This document shows positions 1 to 7,109 of a stretch of DNA of 24,971 nucleotides, piece by piece. The stretch is taken from the NCBI GenBank assembly GCA_022837365.1, contig JALHHV010000001.1:646-25616 (forward strand), written 5' to 3'. This DNA comes from Desulfovibrio sp. (GTDB taxonomy: Bacteria > Desulfobacterota > Desulfovibrionia > Desulfovibrionales > Desulfovibrionaceae). Made by a program: the position numbers and the translations under genes. How positions within the stretch are numbered: position 1 is the stretch's first letter; each line of letters opens with the position of its first letter. The notes beneath the pieces were generated by a model. It saw only the letters and a list, made by a program, of their open reading frames with translations. It was not told the origin of the DNA and ran no database searches.

Positions 1-144
1 GCGCCGGGACCGCCGGGCGCGCGGGGACGGGCAACCGGCGCAACCGGCACGAGCCACTACCCTCTACCGCGGCGCCATCCACAGCCTCCGGCGGACCTGT
101 GGATGGCCCCAGCGGGTGCCGGCCTTCCCCGGCAGGCTGGGCCC
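1..144. other. Intergenic leader, no gene seen
   Basis: This is GC-rich sequence upstream of the first gene. An in-frame ATG at 103 would add 14 residues to that gene, but the added residues have no counterpart in its paralogue near 18.9 kb. I see no clear promoter box or RNA structure. Confidence 0.4.
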
Positions 145-1125
145 ATGGCAGGGGACCTCGCACGACTGACCGAAATCGCAAACCGCCATGGCGGGATCGT
201 CTCCATCTCGGACGTCCAGGCGTGCGGCTTCACGCGATCCTGGGCCTCGTTGCGGGTGGGCTCCGGCCGCTGGCAGCGCGTGCACCGGGGCGTGTACGCC
301 GTCTTCCCCACCGAACTCACGTGGGAGCAGCGCGCTCACGCCGGGCTCGCGTTCGCGGGCAGGCAGGCGGCGCTCTGTGATCACGCCGCGGGCCACCTCC
401 ACGGGCTCATCTCCACCGCCCCGGACGTCATCGAGATCCTCGTCCCGCACAGCACACTCCTGACGCCGCCCACGGGGCTGGCGTTGCGTCGGACGCGACG
501 GCGGTTCGCCGTCGTCGGGCATCCGCGCCGGACCAACCTGGTGGACACGGTGCTGGATCTCGCGGATCGCGCGAAGGGCGAGACCGAGGTGCTGGACATG
601 GTCGCGGCCGGCGCGGGGAAGGGCGCCAAGCCGGACCGGCTCCTCCGGGAGATGGGCAAGCGGCGGTACGTTCCGCACCGTGCCCTGCTGAAAGACCTGC
701 TGGCGCGGACGCCGGACGGGGTGGAATCGCCGCTCGAGCTCCGGTTCCACACGAATGTCCTGGTGGCGCACGGCCTGCCCCTCCCCCAGCGGCAGGTCCG
801 TGAACGGGTGCGCGGGTACTGGATCAGGTCGGACTGCTGGTACGAGCGTTACGGGGTGCGCGTGGAGCTCGACGGCGAACTTGCCCACCCCGGGCGGGCC
901 ACCCCCCGCGACGTGCTCCGTGACAACGACGTCCTGCTCAAGACCGGGGACATCACCCTGCGCTACCGGTGGTGGCACGCGCTGGAAGGGGCATGCGTGT
1001 CCGCGGCGCAGGTCGCGAGCGGGCTCAGCCGTGGTGGCTGGGAGGGCGAACCGGTTCGGTGCGACCAGCCCCGATGCAGCGCGGTGCGGGAGTTCGGCAC
1101 GCTCCGCGGGACGCTGTGGGGTTGA
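145..1125 (+). CDS. AbiEi-type wHTH / DUF559-like nuclease-fold protein, copy 1
   Basis: The protein has 326 residues. Its N-terminal third resembles the winged-helix domain of AbiEi-family antitoxins, with GFTRSW and WQRVHRGVYAVFP segments at about residues 30-55. The C-terminal part has a DUF559/Vsr-like PD-(D/E)XK-type strand series: SDCWYERYGVRVELDGELA, then DVLRDNDVL and DITLRYRWW. Proteins of this build are common in Actinobacteria and usually lack a neighbouring AbiEii toxin; none is visible here. I chose the ATG at 145 because the paralogue at 18864-19850 also begins Met-Ala just before a matching RLT segment. The first gene downstream is only a scrap of another protein. Nuclease activity is not established. 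It could equally be a DNA-binding regulator with a degenerate nuclease fold. Confidence 0.75.
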   Translation: MAGDLARLTEIANRHGGIVSISDVQACGFTRSWASLRVGSGRWQRVHRGVYAVFPTELTWEQRAHAGLAFAGRQAALCDHAAGHLHGLISTAPDVIEILVPHSTLLTPPTGLALRRTRRRFAVVGHPRRTNLVDTVLDLADRAKGETEVLDMVAAGAGKGAKPDRLLREMGKRRYVPHRALLKDLLARTPDGVESPLELRFHTNVLVAHGLPLPQRQVRERVRGYWIRSDCWYERYGVRVELDGELAHPGRATPRDVLRDNDVLLKTGDITLRYRWWHALEGACVSAAQVASGLSRGGWEGEPVRCDQPRCSAVREFGTLRGTLWG

Positions 1126-1172
1126 CGCCCGGGCCGGACATCCGGATCGTCCCCACCCTCCCGGGAGCGCCA

Positions 1173-1271
1173 GGAGCGGTGTTCGCCCCGCTGAAGCGGC
1201 TGACGGACCGGTCCAAGCACCATCTCGTCGACCCGGCCCTGGCGGCCCGACTCGTTGGCGTCGGGACACCA
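1173..1271 (+). pseudogene. Scrap of an AAA/DUF4143-type ATPase
   Basis: One plus-strand frame reads VFAPLKRLTDRSKHHLVDPA followed by LAARLVGVG. This resembles the 'KHHLVDPALAARLLGV' stretch of the DUF4143 region in P-loop ATPases of the large family often annotated 'ATP-binding protein'. The frame stops at 1278-1280, and no Walker motifs or flanking domains remain. A complete gene would be about 400 residues, so this is at best a remnant left by deletion. The call rests on motif recognition alone. Confidence 0.45.
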
Positions 1272-1280
1272 TCTCGATGA

Positions 1281-1554
1281 GCCGAACGACCGGATTTCCG
1301 TACTTTCGCGGCCTCTGGTTCGTACGTCCGCGCCAGGCGCGTCCGCGAGCAGGGGAGCCGGGCGCGGGTTCGTCCCTGACCTCATCTCCCACCGCCGCCT
1401 GGTCCCAGGTCTCCCGGGAGTGGGGGTAGCGGAATCCGCAACCCAGCCTCCCGGGAGGCTCGGGACCGCAATCCGTTTCCTGATCGTGGACGATGCCGAG
1501 TTCGGCGCCGTCGTTGGACCGTGCCCGTGCAGACCTGCACGATGCGGTCGGTTT
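1281..1554. other. Non-coding stretch with short palindromes
   Basis: No convincing gene is seen. The palindrome CTCCCGGGAG occurs at 1411-1420 and again at 1448-1457 (extended to CCTCCCGGGAGG at 1447-1458). CGTGCAG-AC-CTGCACG at 1526-1541 is a compact inverted repeat just beyond the end of the HEPN remnant. It could be a terminator stem or a protein-binding site, but there is no direct evidence for either. Confidence 0.35.
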
Positions 1555-1715
1555 TCAGTTACCGAGCCGGGCTTCGATGACCTCGCGTACCGCCGAAAGT
1601 TCCTCGGTCACCGTGAGGCGCAGCACGTCGGCACTGACTGCGTGATACCCGAGCCGTCGAGATGCTCCAGATGGAGCAATGCTTCGGCCAGGATCTCCTG
1701 TCCGGACCGGCTCAC
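1555..1715 (-). pseudogene. HEPN (HepT/DUF86-like) toxin remnant
   Basis: A GTG at 1715 overlaps the stop of the nucleotidyltransferase in a GTGA arrangement typical of MNT-HEPN pairs. It opens VSRSGQEILAEALLHLEHLD, which looks like the first helix of HepT-like proteins. About twenty codons in, the reading frame fails. A different frame then gives YHAVSADVLRLTVTEELSAV and a C-terminal EARLGN, which looks like the last helix. Both ends are therefore present, but the middle of a roughly 110-residue protein is missing and the frames do not match. The missing part would include the RxxxxH catalytic motif. This is a dead toxin gene produced by internal deletion. Confidence 0.55.
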
Positions 1716-2196
1716 AGGGCGATCGCCGCGGCCAGGATGTGCTCGCGAAGATCAGGGCGGATCGCATCATCGAGCACCAGGTCAACAGGCACCCCCAGGA
1801 GCTCGGATGCCGCCAACTCCACCCTCGCCTGCGCCAACAACCCCAGCGGTGCGGCAGCCGTCACCAACAGGTCGATGTCGGAGTCATCGGTGTCACTCCC
1901 ACTGGCCGTCGACCCGAACAGCCGGACGTTGCGCAGCCCGTGAGCGGCCAGGAGTCCCACCAGTTCGCCACGTCGTGCCCGCAGCCTACGGGCGTGCGGG
2001 CTGGTGGGCCGTGGAACTGCAGGAGCCGGCGGATCTCTGGCTGGCCCCGGTTACTGTGCGCGGCGATCTGCCGCTGGGACATCCCCGAGGCGCGCGCCCG
2101 CCGGACCGCTGCCACGAAGCGCGCCCGGGCGGCATGCATCGCGGCGTCCGCTTCCCGCCTCTCCCGCTCCAACTCCCCGACATCCACACGAGTCAT
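1712..2196 (-). pseudogene. HTH-MNT nucleotidyltransferase antitoxin, frameshifted
   Basis: The gene begins at the ATG at 2196 (MTRVDVGELERE). It encodes an alpha-helical N-terminus and a helix-turn-helix (ASGMSQRQIAAHSNRGQPEI), then loses its frame just after QFHG near 2003-2011. In the neighbouring frame the protein continues without a gap as SPHARRLRARRGEL and then the MNT-family signature GSTASGSDTDDSDID, ending at 1712. Adding one C to the GGCCC run would restore a single protein of about 161 residues. The nucleotidyltransferase aspartates (DSDID) are intact. Family members neutralise HEPN toxins, in some systems by AMPylation, and a HEPN remnant follows directly. Alternatives are a sequencing error or a programmed -1 slip, though no classic slippery heptamer is visible. 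Confidence 0.65.
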
Positions 2197-2333
2197 GTCA
2201 GCAAATGGCTTCACCCTGCAGTTGAGCATGCCGGCCCTCGCCGCCCAGCAGGGCCGAGGAACCCACCCCACATCAAGGCGCGCTGCCAGGGCGGGGGCGG
2301 GAGTCGTTGTCGACGGGGCGGGGACTACTGCTG

Positions 2334-2378
2334 GGGGACGTGAGACTGCTTCGCCACAGTAGGCAGTCTCACGTCCCC
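2334..2378. repeat. Family A hairpin repeat, copy A1 (perfect)
   Basis: GGGGACGTGAGACTGC (2334-2349), a 13-base loop TTCGCCACAGTAG and GCAGTCTCACGTCCCC (2363-2378) form a perfect 16-bp stem. It is one of six related copies in the window. It contains the TGA stop of the radical SAM gene on the minus strand (2369-2371). It probably folds in the 3' end of that transcript, but it has no U tract. Confidence 0.9.
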
Positions 2379-4297
2379 AGAAGGAACACGCTCGCAGCAC
2401 CCGAGCCTCCCCGGCGTCCTCTACCGACGGTCGCCCGAAGCCCTCGCCGCAGGATGTTCTCCCTCCGGTGGAACTCGAACACCAGGTAGCGGGCCGGGGT
2501 GCTGCCGGGGTTGTGCATCCCGTGCGGCTCCCCAGCCGCGTAGAGGATCACGCCGTGGGGTAGCACGCGGCGGCCGAGCGTCTCCACCTCGCCCTCGAGC
2601 AGCACGATCGCGACGTCGTACGGGTCCGCGTGGGCCGCGTACCCCGCCCCGGGCGCCAACTCCGAGGCGTGCACGTGCAGGGTGCGGAGGTGCTCGGTCG
2701 GGTGGTGCAGCGCCACGTAGGTGGCGAACCCAGCCGACTCGCGCGCCTCCACGTCGCCCGCCAGCGGGGAGAACACCCCGTGCTCGAGGGGCGGGGGTTG
2801 CCGCCAGCCCGGCACGCCGCTTGGGCCACCACGCCCGGCCACCGCCGGCGACCGGCGAACCACCTCACCCACCTCCGGCCGGGCCGCCCACTTGAACATG
2901 AGGTACGTCGCCGGGTCGTCCCCCACCGCCTGGAGGGTGTGCGCGAAGTCCCGCGGGTAGTACGCGAACTGCCCCGGCGTGAGGCGGACGCGCTCGAGGC
3001 CCCCCGCCGCGGCGACGTCGGGCACCACCACCTCCACCTCCCCGTCCAGGACGAGCAGGATCTCCTCCTCCGCGTGCCGGTGCGGCGGGTGCGGGCTCGC
3101 GCCCTGCGCCAGCACCGACACATGACACGCCCACGACCGCACCCCCCGCACCCTGCCCCGGAAGACGCCGGACGACGTCCAGTCCGCGCCGACGTCGAGC
3201 GGGAGCGGCACCGCGAGCGGCCGGACGCGGCTGGTGAGGCGCTCGCGACGGCGGAGGGCGCCGTCGTCGTCGCGGACGGCGTGGTACAGGCTCCGCGCCG
3301 CGCGGTACGGCGCCGACGCCTTCACCCGCGGGCTCGGGTTCCAGCGCTGCCGCGGGCTCCGCCGCAGGAACCGCCCTGTCTCCACCATCTCCTCGTACAC
3401 CGAGCAGGTGGTGCAGGGGATTCCGTCCTTGGGGGGCTGTCGGCCCTGGAGCATCTCGCGGGCGTAGCGCATGTCCGGGCTGTTGACGGCGGCGCGGAGG
3501 CCGGGGGCGTCGAAGGCGTTGGCGCCGAAGTCCCCCCAGAAGTTGCGGGAGCAGCCGAGGATGCGCCCGTCCCAGTTCACCTGCGGGGAGTCCCACAGCT
3601 CATGGCAGAGGTACGGGAGGTAGGTGCCGTGCTGGGCCTCAAACTCCGCGCGATCCGCCGCCCCGACGGCGCGCCGCACAGCGTCGCGGTCCCGCACCGG
3701 GGAGAAGTCCGGGTCCCAGGAGAGCTTCGGGGAGAACGTCATGCCGAGGGTGTGCGCGAGGGAGCGTGCGGCGGGGATCTCGTGCTCGTTGTGCCCGAAC
3801 ACGATGAACTGCCACGTGAGATGGGGGTACTCGGAGTTGTGCGTGCGTTTCAGCTCGACGAGCCGGCGGACGTTCGCGAGCACGCGGTCGTAGTCCCCGC
3901 GGACGCGGTAGCGGGCGTAGGTCTCCTGGCTGGCGCCGTCGATGGAGCAGGTCATGGACCTGAGCTGGTAGGTGACGAGGGCTTCGAGGATGTCGTCGGT
4001 GGCGCGGTTGAGGTTGACGCCGTTCTCCGCCGTGAGCGCGACCTTGCGCTCGTGGGCGAGCCGCAGGATCGGGATGAGGTCCGGGTTCAGGAGGATCTCT
4101 CCGTAGTTGGAGAGCTCGATCTGCTGGATTCGTGTGTTCTCGTCGAGGAGTCGCTGGAAGTCCGCGAGTTGGAGGAAGCCGTTTCCCACCGCGTTGCCCG
4201 GCACCTGGCCGCCGTGCGTGGGGCAGGAGGGGCAGCGCAACTGGCACGCCGCGGAGACTTCCAGCCGGAGCCGCGTTGGGTTCACTGGTGGGCCCAT
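2369..4297 (-). CDS. Radical SAM/SPASM-like enzyme fused to two cupin domains
   Basis: The protein has 642 residues. The N-terminus carries the radical SAM [4Fe-4S] motif CQLRCPSC (Cys18, 22, 25), then NYGEILLNPD and CSIDGASQETY typical of SPASM-type radical SAM enzymes. Cys231, Cys249, Cys295 and Cys298 could hold an auxiliary cluster. Residues 400-470 form a cupin with PHRHAEEE and a distal His453. Residues 540-610 form a second cupin (AAHADPYD, LLEGEVETLG, PHGMHNPG). The protein is presumably cytosolic, as no signal peptide is seen. A TAGTCT box lies six bases upstream of the ATG and there is no Shine-Dalgarno sequence, suggesting leaderless initiation. The last residues and stop lie in a family A hairpin. 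It is divergent from a glycosyltransferase, which hints at modification of a sugar, but the substrate is unknown. Confidence 0.85.
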   Translation of the reverse strand: MGPPVNPTRLRLEVSAACQLRCPSCPTHGGQVPGNAVGNGFLQLADFQRLLDENTRIQQIELSNYGEILLNPDLIPILRLAHERKVALTAENGVNLNRATDDILEALVTYQLRSMTCSIDGASQETYARYRVRGDYDRVLANVRRLVELKRTHNSEYPHLTWQFIVFGHNEHEIPAARSLAHTLGMTFSPKLSWDPDFSPVRDRDAVRRAVGAADRAEFEAQHGTYLPYLCHELWDSPQVNWDGRILGCSRNFWGDFGANAFDAPGLRAAVNSPDMRYAREMLQGRQPPKDGIPCTTCSVYEEMVETGRFLRRSPRQRWNPSPRVKASAPYRAARSLYHAVRDDDGALRRRERLTSRVRPLAVPLPLDVGADWTSSGVFRGRVRGVRSWACHVSVLAQGASPHPPHRHAEEEILLVLDGEVEVVVPDVAAAGGLERVRLTPGQFAYYPRDFAHTLQAVGDDPATYLMFKWAARPEVGEVVRRSPAVAGRGGPSGVPGWRQPPPLEHGVFSPLAGDVEARESAGFATYVALHHPTEHLRTLHVHASELAPGAGYAAHADPYDVAIVLLEGEVETLGRRVLPHGVILYAAGEPHGMHNPGSTPARYLVFEFHRRENILRRGLRATVGRGRRGGSGAASVFLLGT

Positions 4298-4388
4298 CGG
4301 CCCAGACTAGTGCGGGCATCGTGGACTCCCGCAGCGGGGCGGCACTGGCGCGGCACGGCGGGATTCGTTGGGGGCGGGGATGGTTTCT

Positions 4389-4433
4389 GGGGACGTGAGA
4401 CTGCTTCGCCACAGTAGGCAATCTCACGTCCCC
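4389..4433. repeat. Family A hairpin repeat, copy A2
   Basis: The left arm and loop are identical to A1. The right arm GCAATCTCACGTCCCC has one change. It sits in the divergent gap between the radical SAM and glycosyltransferase genes. The flanks (TTTCT before; AGAAGTCC and CCCCGC after) resemble those of copy A3, so the element extends beyond the 45-bp core. Confidence 0.88.
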
Positions 4434-4578
4434 CGAGAGAAGTCCTCCCACCCCGCACCGCCGCGCTCGCACAGGGCGTCCTCAGCGCCACCGTCAGCGC
4501 CCGTCACCGCCGCAACCGGGGCTCGGACTCGCGCGGCGCCCCCCGACCTAGACTGGAGCGAGCCTGAAGGGAGGGACG

Positions 4579-5886
4579 TTGACCGCCACCGTCACCGTCG
4601 TCGTCCCCACCTGGAACCGGGCCGAATACCTCCCCCACGCGCTCGACAGCCTCCTCACCCAGACCCTGCCGCCGGCGCAGGTGATCGTCGTCGACGATGG
4701 CTCCACCGACTCCACCCCCGCCGTGGTGGCCGGATACGGCGGCCGGGTGGAGTACCTCCGGAAGGCGAACGGCGGGAAGTCGTCCGCGGTGAACGCGGGG
4801 CTCGCCCGCGTGCGCGGCGAGTACCTGTGGGTGTTCGACGACGACGACGTCGCCCTCCCCGACGCCCTCGCCCGCTTCGTGGACGCGCTCGACGGGCGGG
4901 TGGAGTACGGCTTCGCCTATTCGACATGCTGGTTCACCCTTGACGGACCGGACCACCGGCTCGGTGAGGTGGTCGGGGAGGCGGCGGCGCCGTCGTCGGT
5001 GGGTCCGGTGGCGGGGGGACTGCTGCTGCCGTTGTTGGAGGGCAACTTCCTGAGCGGGGCGGCGGTGTTCGCGCGGGCGGCGAGCTACCGGGTGGTGGGC
5101 GGGTTCGACGAGCGCCTGATCCGTTCCCAGGACTACGACATGGCGATCCGGCTCGCGCGCCGGTTCGCGGGGGTGCGGGTAGCGGGCGGCCCGACATTCC
5201 ACCAGCGCCAGCACTCCGGCCCGCGCGGGAGTGAGCGGGACCGGTTCACAGCCGCGGAGAAGTCCGCCAAGTGGCAGGAGTACGACGCACTGGTGTTCCG
5301 CAAGGTCCGGGACGATCTCGGGCTGGAGGAGTACCTGCGGCCGGTGGGCGGGTCGGCGGGGTGGGGCCCGGCTGGGGAGGGCCTGGCTGGGGACGGGCTG
5401 GCCGGGCGGGAGCTGGCCGGGCGGGAGCTGGCCGGGCGGGAGCTGGCCGGGCGGGAGCGAGAGGCGTTGCTGCAGCGCTTCTTCCTCCTCGCGCCACGAC
5501 TGCCGTTCGCCGAGGTCGTGGGGGACCTGCGCGCGGCGACGGCCCTCCAGCCCGACGCCCCGCTCAACGCGACGGAACGGGCGATCGTGCGCGACGGCGT
5601 CGGCCGCGCGGTCCACGGACCAAGCCTGGCGCGGAGTCCCGAGTTCCTCGATGAGGTCCGGCGGCTGGTGCGGGCGGGGCGGGCGACGTCGGCGGGGCGG
5701 GCGGCGTCGGCGGGGCGGGTGGGCCGGTCGCTGCGGGCCGAGGTGGCCCGCTCGCTCAGCGCGACGTGGCTGACGCGGGATTGGCGCGCGGCGGCGAGCG
5801 GACTGGTGCAGGCGGCGGCCGGATTGCGTCGGCTGTACGTGTGTGGTGGGTGTCAAGGGCGCCGGGATCACGAGGAACCCCCGTGA
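4579..5886 (+). CDS. Family 2 glycosyltransferase
   Basis: The protein has 435 residues and starts at TTG, with a strong AAGGGAGGG ribosome site a few bases upstream. A GT-A fold is indicated by VVVPTWNRAEYLPHALDSLL, the nucleotide-binding DDGSTDST (39-46) and the metal-binding DDDD (87-90). SQDYDMAIRLARRF near 183-196 matches the catalytic-base region of the family. It would transfer a sugar from a nucleotide donor to an unknown acceptor, as in cell-wall or surface glycan synthesis. No membrane segment is obvious. Residues 264-293 are a Gly/Ala/Glu/Arg tract with four near-identical LAGRE units encoded by a 15-bp minisatellite, and a second AGRA(T/A)SAGR tract occurs near residue 370. The divergent radical SAM gene may act in the same pathway. 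Confidence 0.88.
   Translation: MTATVTVVVPTWNRAEYLPHALDSLLTQTLPPAQVIVVDDGSTDSTPAVVAGYGGRVEYLRKANGGKSSAVNAGLARVRGEYLWVFDDDDVALPDALARFVDALDGRVEYGFAYSTCWFTLDGPDHRLGEVVGEAAAPSSVGPVAGGLLLPLLEGNFLSGAAVFARAASYRVVGGFDERLIRSQDYDMAIRLARRFAGVRVAGGPTFHQRQHSGPRGSERDRFTAAEKSAKWQEYDALVFRKVRDDLGLEEYLRPVGGSAGWGPAGEGLAGDGLAGRELAGRELAGRELAGREREALLQRFFLLAPRLPFAEVVGDLRAATALQPDAPLNATERAIVRDGVGRAVHGPSLARSPEFLDEVRRLVRAGRATSAGRAASAGRVGRSLRAEVARSLSATWLTRDWRAAASGLVQAAAGLRRLYVCGGCQGRRDHEEPP
5368..5459 (+). repeat. 15-bp in-frame minisatellite in the glycosyltransferase
   Basis: Tandem units of GAGCTGGCCGGGCGG encode LAGRE repeats. The unit length is a multiple of three, so copy changes keep the frame. It falls after the GT-A core, where an insert may be tolerated. 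Confidence 0.8.
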
Positions 5887-5997
5887 ACGGGACGCCGAAG
5901 ACGGCGCGCGCCGCGACTGACGCCGTCCCCGTGACACCGCGGGCAAGCCCGACTGCGCCCGCCCGGCGGGCGGATGGATAGGGCGGGAATGTTTCTC

Positions 5998-6042
5998 GGG
6001 GACGTGAGACTGCCTCGCCACAGTAGGCAACCTCACGTCCCC
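5998..6042. repeat. Family A hairpin repeat, copy A3
   Basis: The core has one change in the loop (C for T at its first base). The right arm is GCAACCTCACGTCCCC. The outer flanks GCGGGA-6 nt-TTTCT and AGGAAAG...ATCCCGC can pair further, giving a longer interrupted cruciform. It lies about 110 bases after the glycosyltransferase stop. Confidence 0.88.
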
Positions 6043-6120
6043 ATAGGAAAGTCCTTCGATCCCGCACTGATGTGCCGTGGCCGGAAGCGGGGCTCGGAAC
6101 TGCGAGGGCGGTTGCCGGGG

Positions 6121-6219
6121 GGCGGCGCGGGCGGCACGGGCGGCGCGGGCGGCGCGGGCGGCGCGGCGGGCGCGGCGGGCGCGGCGGGCGCGGGGGGCGC
6201 GGGGGGCGCGGGGGGCGCG
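6121..6219 (+). repeat. 9-bp GC-only minisatellite
   Basis: Blocks of GGCGCGGGC, then GCGGCGGGC, then GCGGGGGGC repeat head to tail, showing local unit expansion and homogenisation. All three frames are open and low-complexity, so open reading frames across it are not evidence of genes. Confidence 0.8.
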
Positions 6220-6321
6220 AGCTACCACGCCCTGCGAGCCCGCCCGAACGGCACGCCGCCGCGCCGCGCGTGAGTCTGCCCACATGCGCGGCAACACTCT
6301 GGTGGGACAGCGGTGCGGCTC

Positions 6322-6338
6322 GTTACCGTCTTGTTATC
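6322..6338 (+). promoter_or_regulatory. Candidate MtrA-like direct repeat upstream of the peptidase
   Basis: GTTACC (6322-6327) and GTTATC (6333-6338) repeat at an 11-base period, about one helical turn, as OmpR-family dimers prefer. The actinobacterial regulator MtrA controls cell-wall hydrolase genes and is reported to bind GTTAC-type repeats. The link is inferred from pattern and context only. Confidence 0.35.
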
Positions 6339-6387
6339 AAGGAGTTCGGATCCGCCGGACACGACACCAGGAGCACAGCCCCACCCG

Positions 6388-7032
6388 ATGCGCATCGCGA
6401 CAGTTCTCGCCAAGACCGGACTCCTCACCATCACGATCTCGCTCATCGGCGTGAGCGCCTCCGCGACCTCGGCGAGCGCCGAGATGTCCACCGGGACCCC
6501 GGAGTCCATCGTCACGACGCGGGCCATCGCCTTCGCTGATCCCAAGCCGGAGCCGGTGTTCGAGGCCGTGGACATGTCGGTGGTCCGGGTGATCCCGGCT
6601 GTCACACTCGTCCAGCCCATGCAGGAGGGCACCTACCGGAACACCTCGCTGTACGGCCCCCGGTGGGGCTCCTTCCACACCGGAACCGACTACGCCGCTC
6701 CGGTCGGCACTCCGATCCACGCCATCGCCGACGGCGACGTCATCTGGGCGGGCGACGGCCGGGACGGTCGCTCCGGCAAGCTGATCATCATCCACCACGT
6801 CATCGACGGGCAGGACGTCTACTCCTGGTACGGGCACATGTACACCGACGGCGTGTTCGTCTCCGAGGGTGACCACGTCACCGCTGGCCAGCTCATCGCC
6901 GGCGTGGGGAGCAACGGCCGCTCCACAGGCCCGCACCTGCACTTCGAGATCCACACCGGCGAACTCGGTAACGCGGTGGACCCCCTGCAGTACCTCGCCG
7001 ACGGCGCCGCCGGCTTCCCCACCGCAGGCTGA
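6388..7032 (+). CDS. Secreted M23 (LytM-type) cell-wall endopeptidase
   Basis: The protein has 214 residues and starts at the ATG at 6388, which opens directly into a signal peptide (MRIATVLAKTGLL..., cleavage near ASA-E at residues 29-32). An upstream in-frame start at 6313 would bury the signal peptide, so it was not used. The M23 zinc site is complete: HTGTD (His97, Asp101), His150 in WYGHM and HLH (183-185). It should cleave peptide cross-links in peptidoglycan outside the membrane. There is no LysM or other wall-binding domain, so the protein is short for the family. An AGGAG lies about 14 bases before the ATG, further than usual. Confidence 0.9.
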   Translation: MRIATVLAKTGLLTITISLIGVSASATSASAEMSTGTPESIVTTRAIAFADPKPEPVFEAVDMSVVRVIPAVTLVQPMQEGTYRNTSLYGPRWGSFHTGTDYAAPVGTPIHAIADGDVIWAGDGRDGRSGKLIIIHHVIDGQDVYSWYGHMYTDGVFVSEGDHVTAGQLIAGVGSNGRSTGPHLHFEIHTGELGNAVDPLQYLADGAAGFPTAG

Positions 7033-7109
7033 CCGCCGGGCAGCGCCGTTCATCCACAGGCTCGTTCCGGCCCGAGACAGCAGCCGACGGCACCGCGCAT
7101 CCTGTCTGG

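Larger units (their letters stand above)
5887..6387. other. Intergenic region with hairpin A3, GC minisatellite and candidate regulatory repeat
   Basis: About 500 bases lie between the glycosyltransferase and the M23 gene. The region holds family A copy A3, a 9-bp GC-only minisatellite (6121-6219) and a GTTACC/GTTATC direct repeat close to the peptidase gene. I see no additional protein-coding frame with recognisable content. Confidence 0.6.

Noticed and set aside
64..1392. Long minus-strand open frame opposite the AbiEi-like gene
   Set aside because: It is the antisense shadow of a well-supported gene, Arg/Pro-rich with no recognisable domain.
1255..2343. Long plus-strand open frame over the MNT/HEPN remnants
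   Set aside because: Its sequence is low-complexity and Pro/Arg/His-rich. The minus strand here carries clear HTH and nucleotidyltransferase motifs instead.
2334..2378. Family A as ordinary intrinsic terminators
   Set aside because: There are no T tracts, copies also lie in a divergent promoter gap (4389-4433), and right arms in several copies pair poorly.
2630..4417. 595-codon plus-strand open frame opposite the radical SAM gene
   Set aside because: It is an antisense shadow in very high-GC DNA. The opposite strand has complete radical SAM and cupin motifs.
4504..6297. 597-codon minus-strand open frame opposite the glycosyltransferase
   Set aside because: It is low-complexity, runs through hairpin A3 and the 9-bp minisatellite, and is antisense to a gene with GT-A motifs.
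6240..6388. ydaO/c-di-AMP riboswitch upstream of the M23 gene
   Set aside because: The context would suit it, but the conserved riboswitch sequence blocks are not visible.
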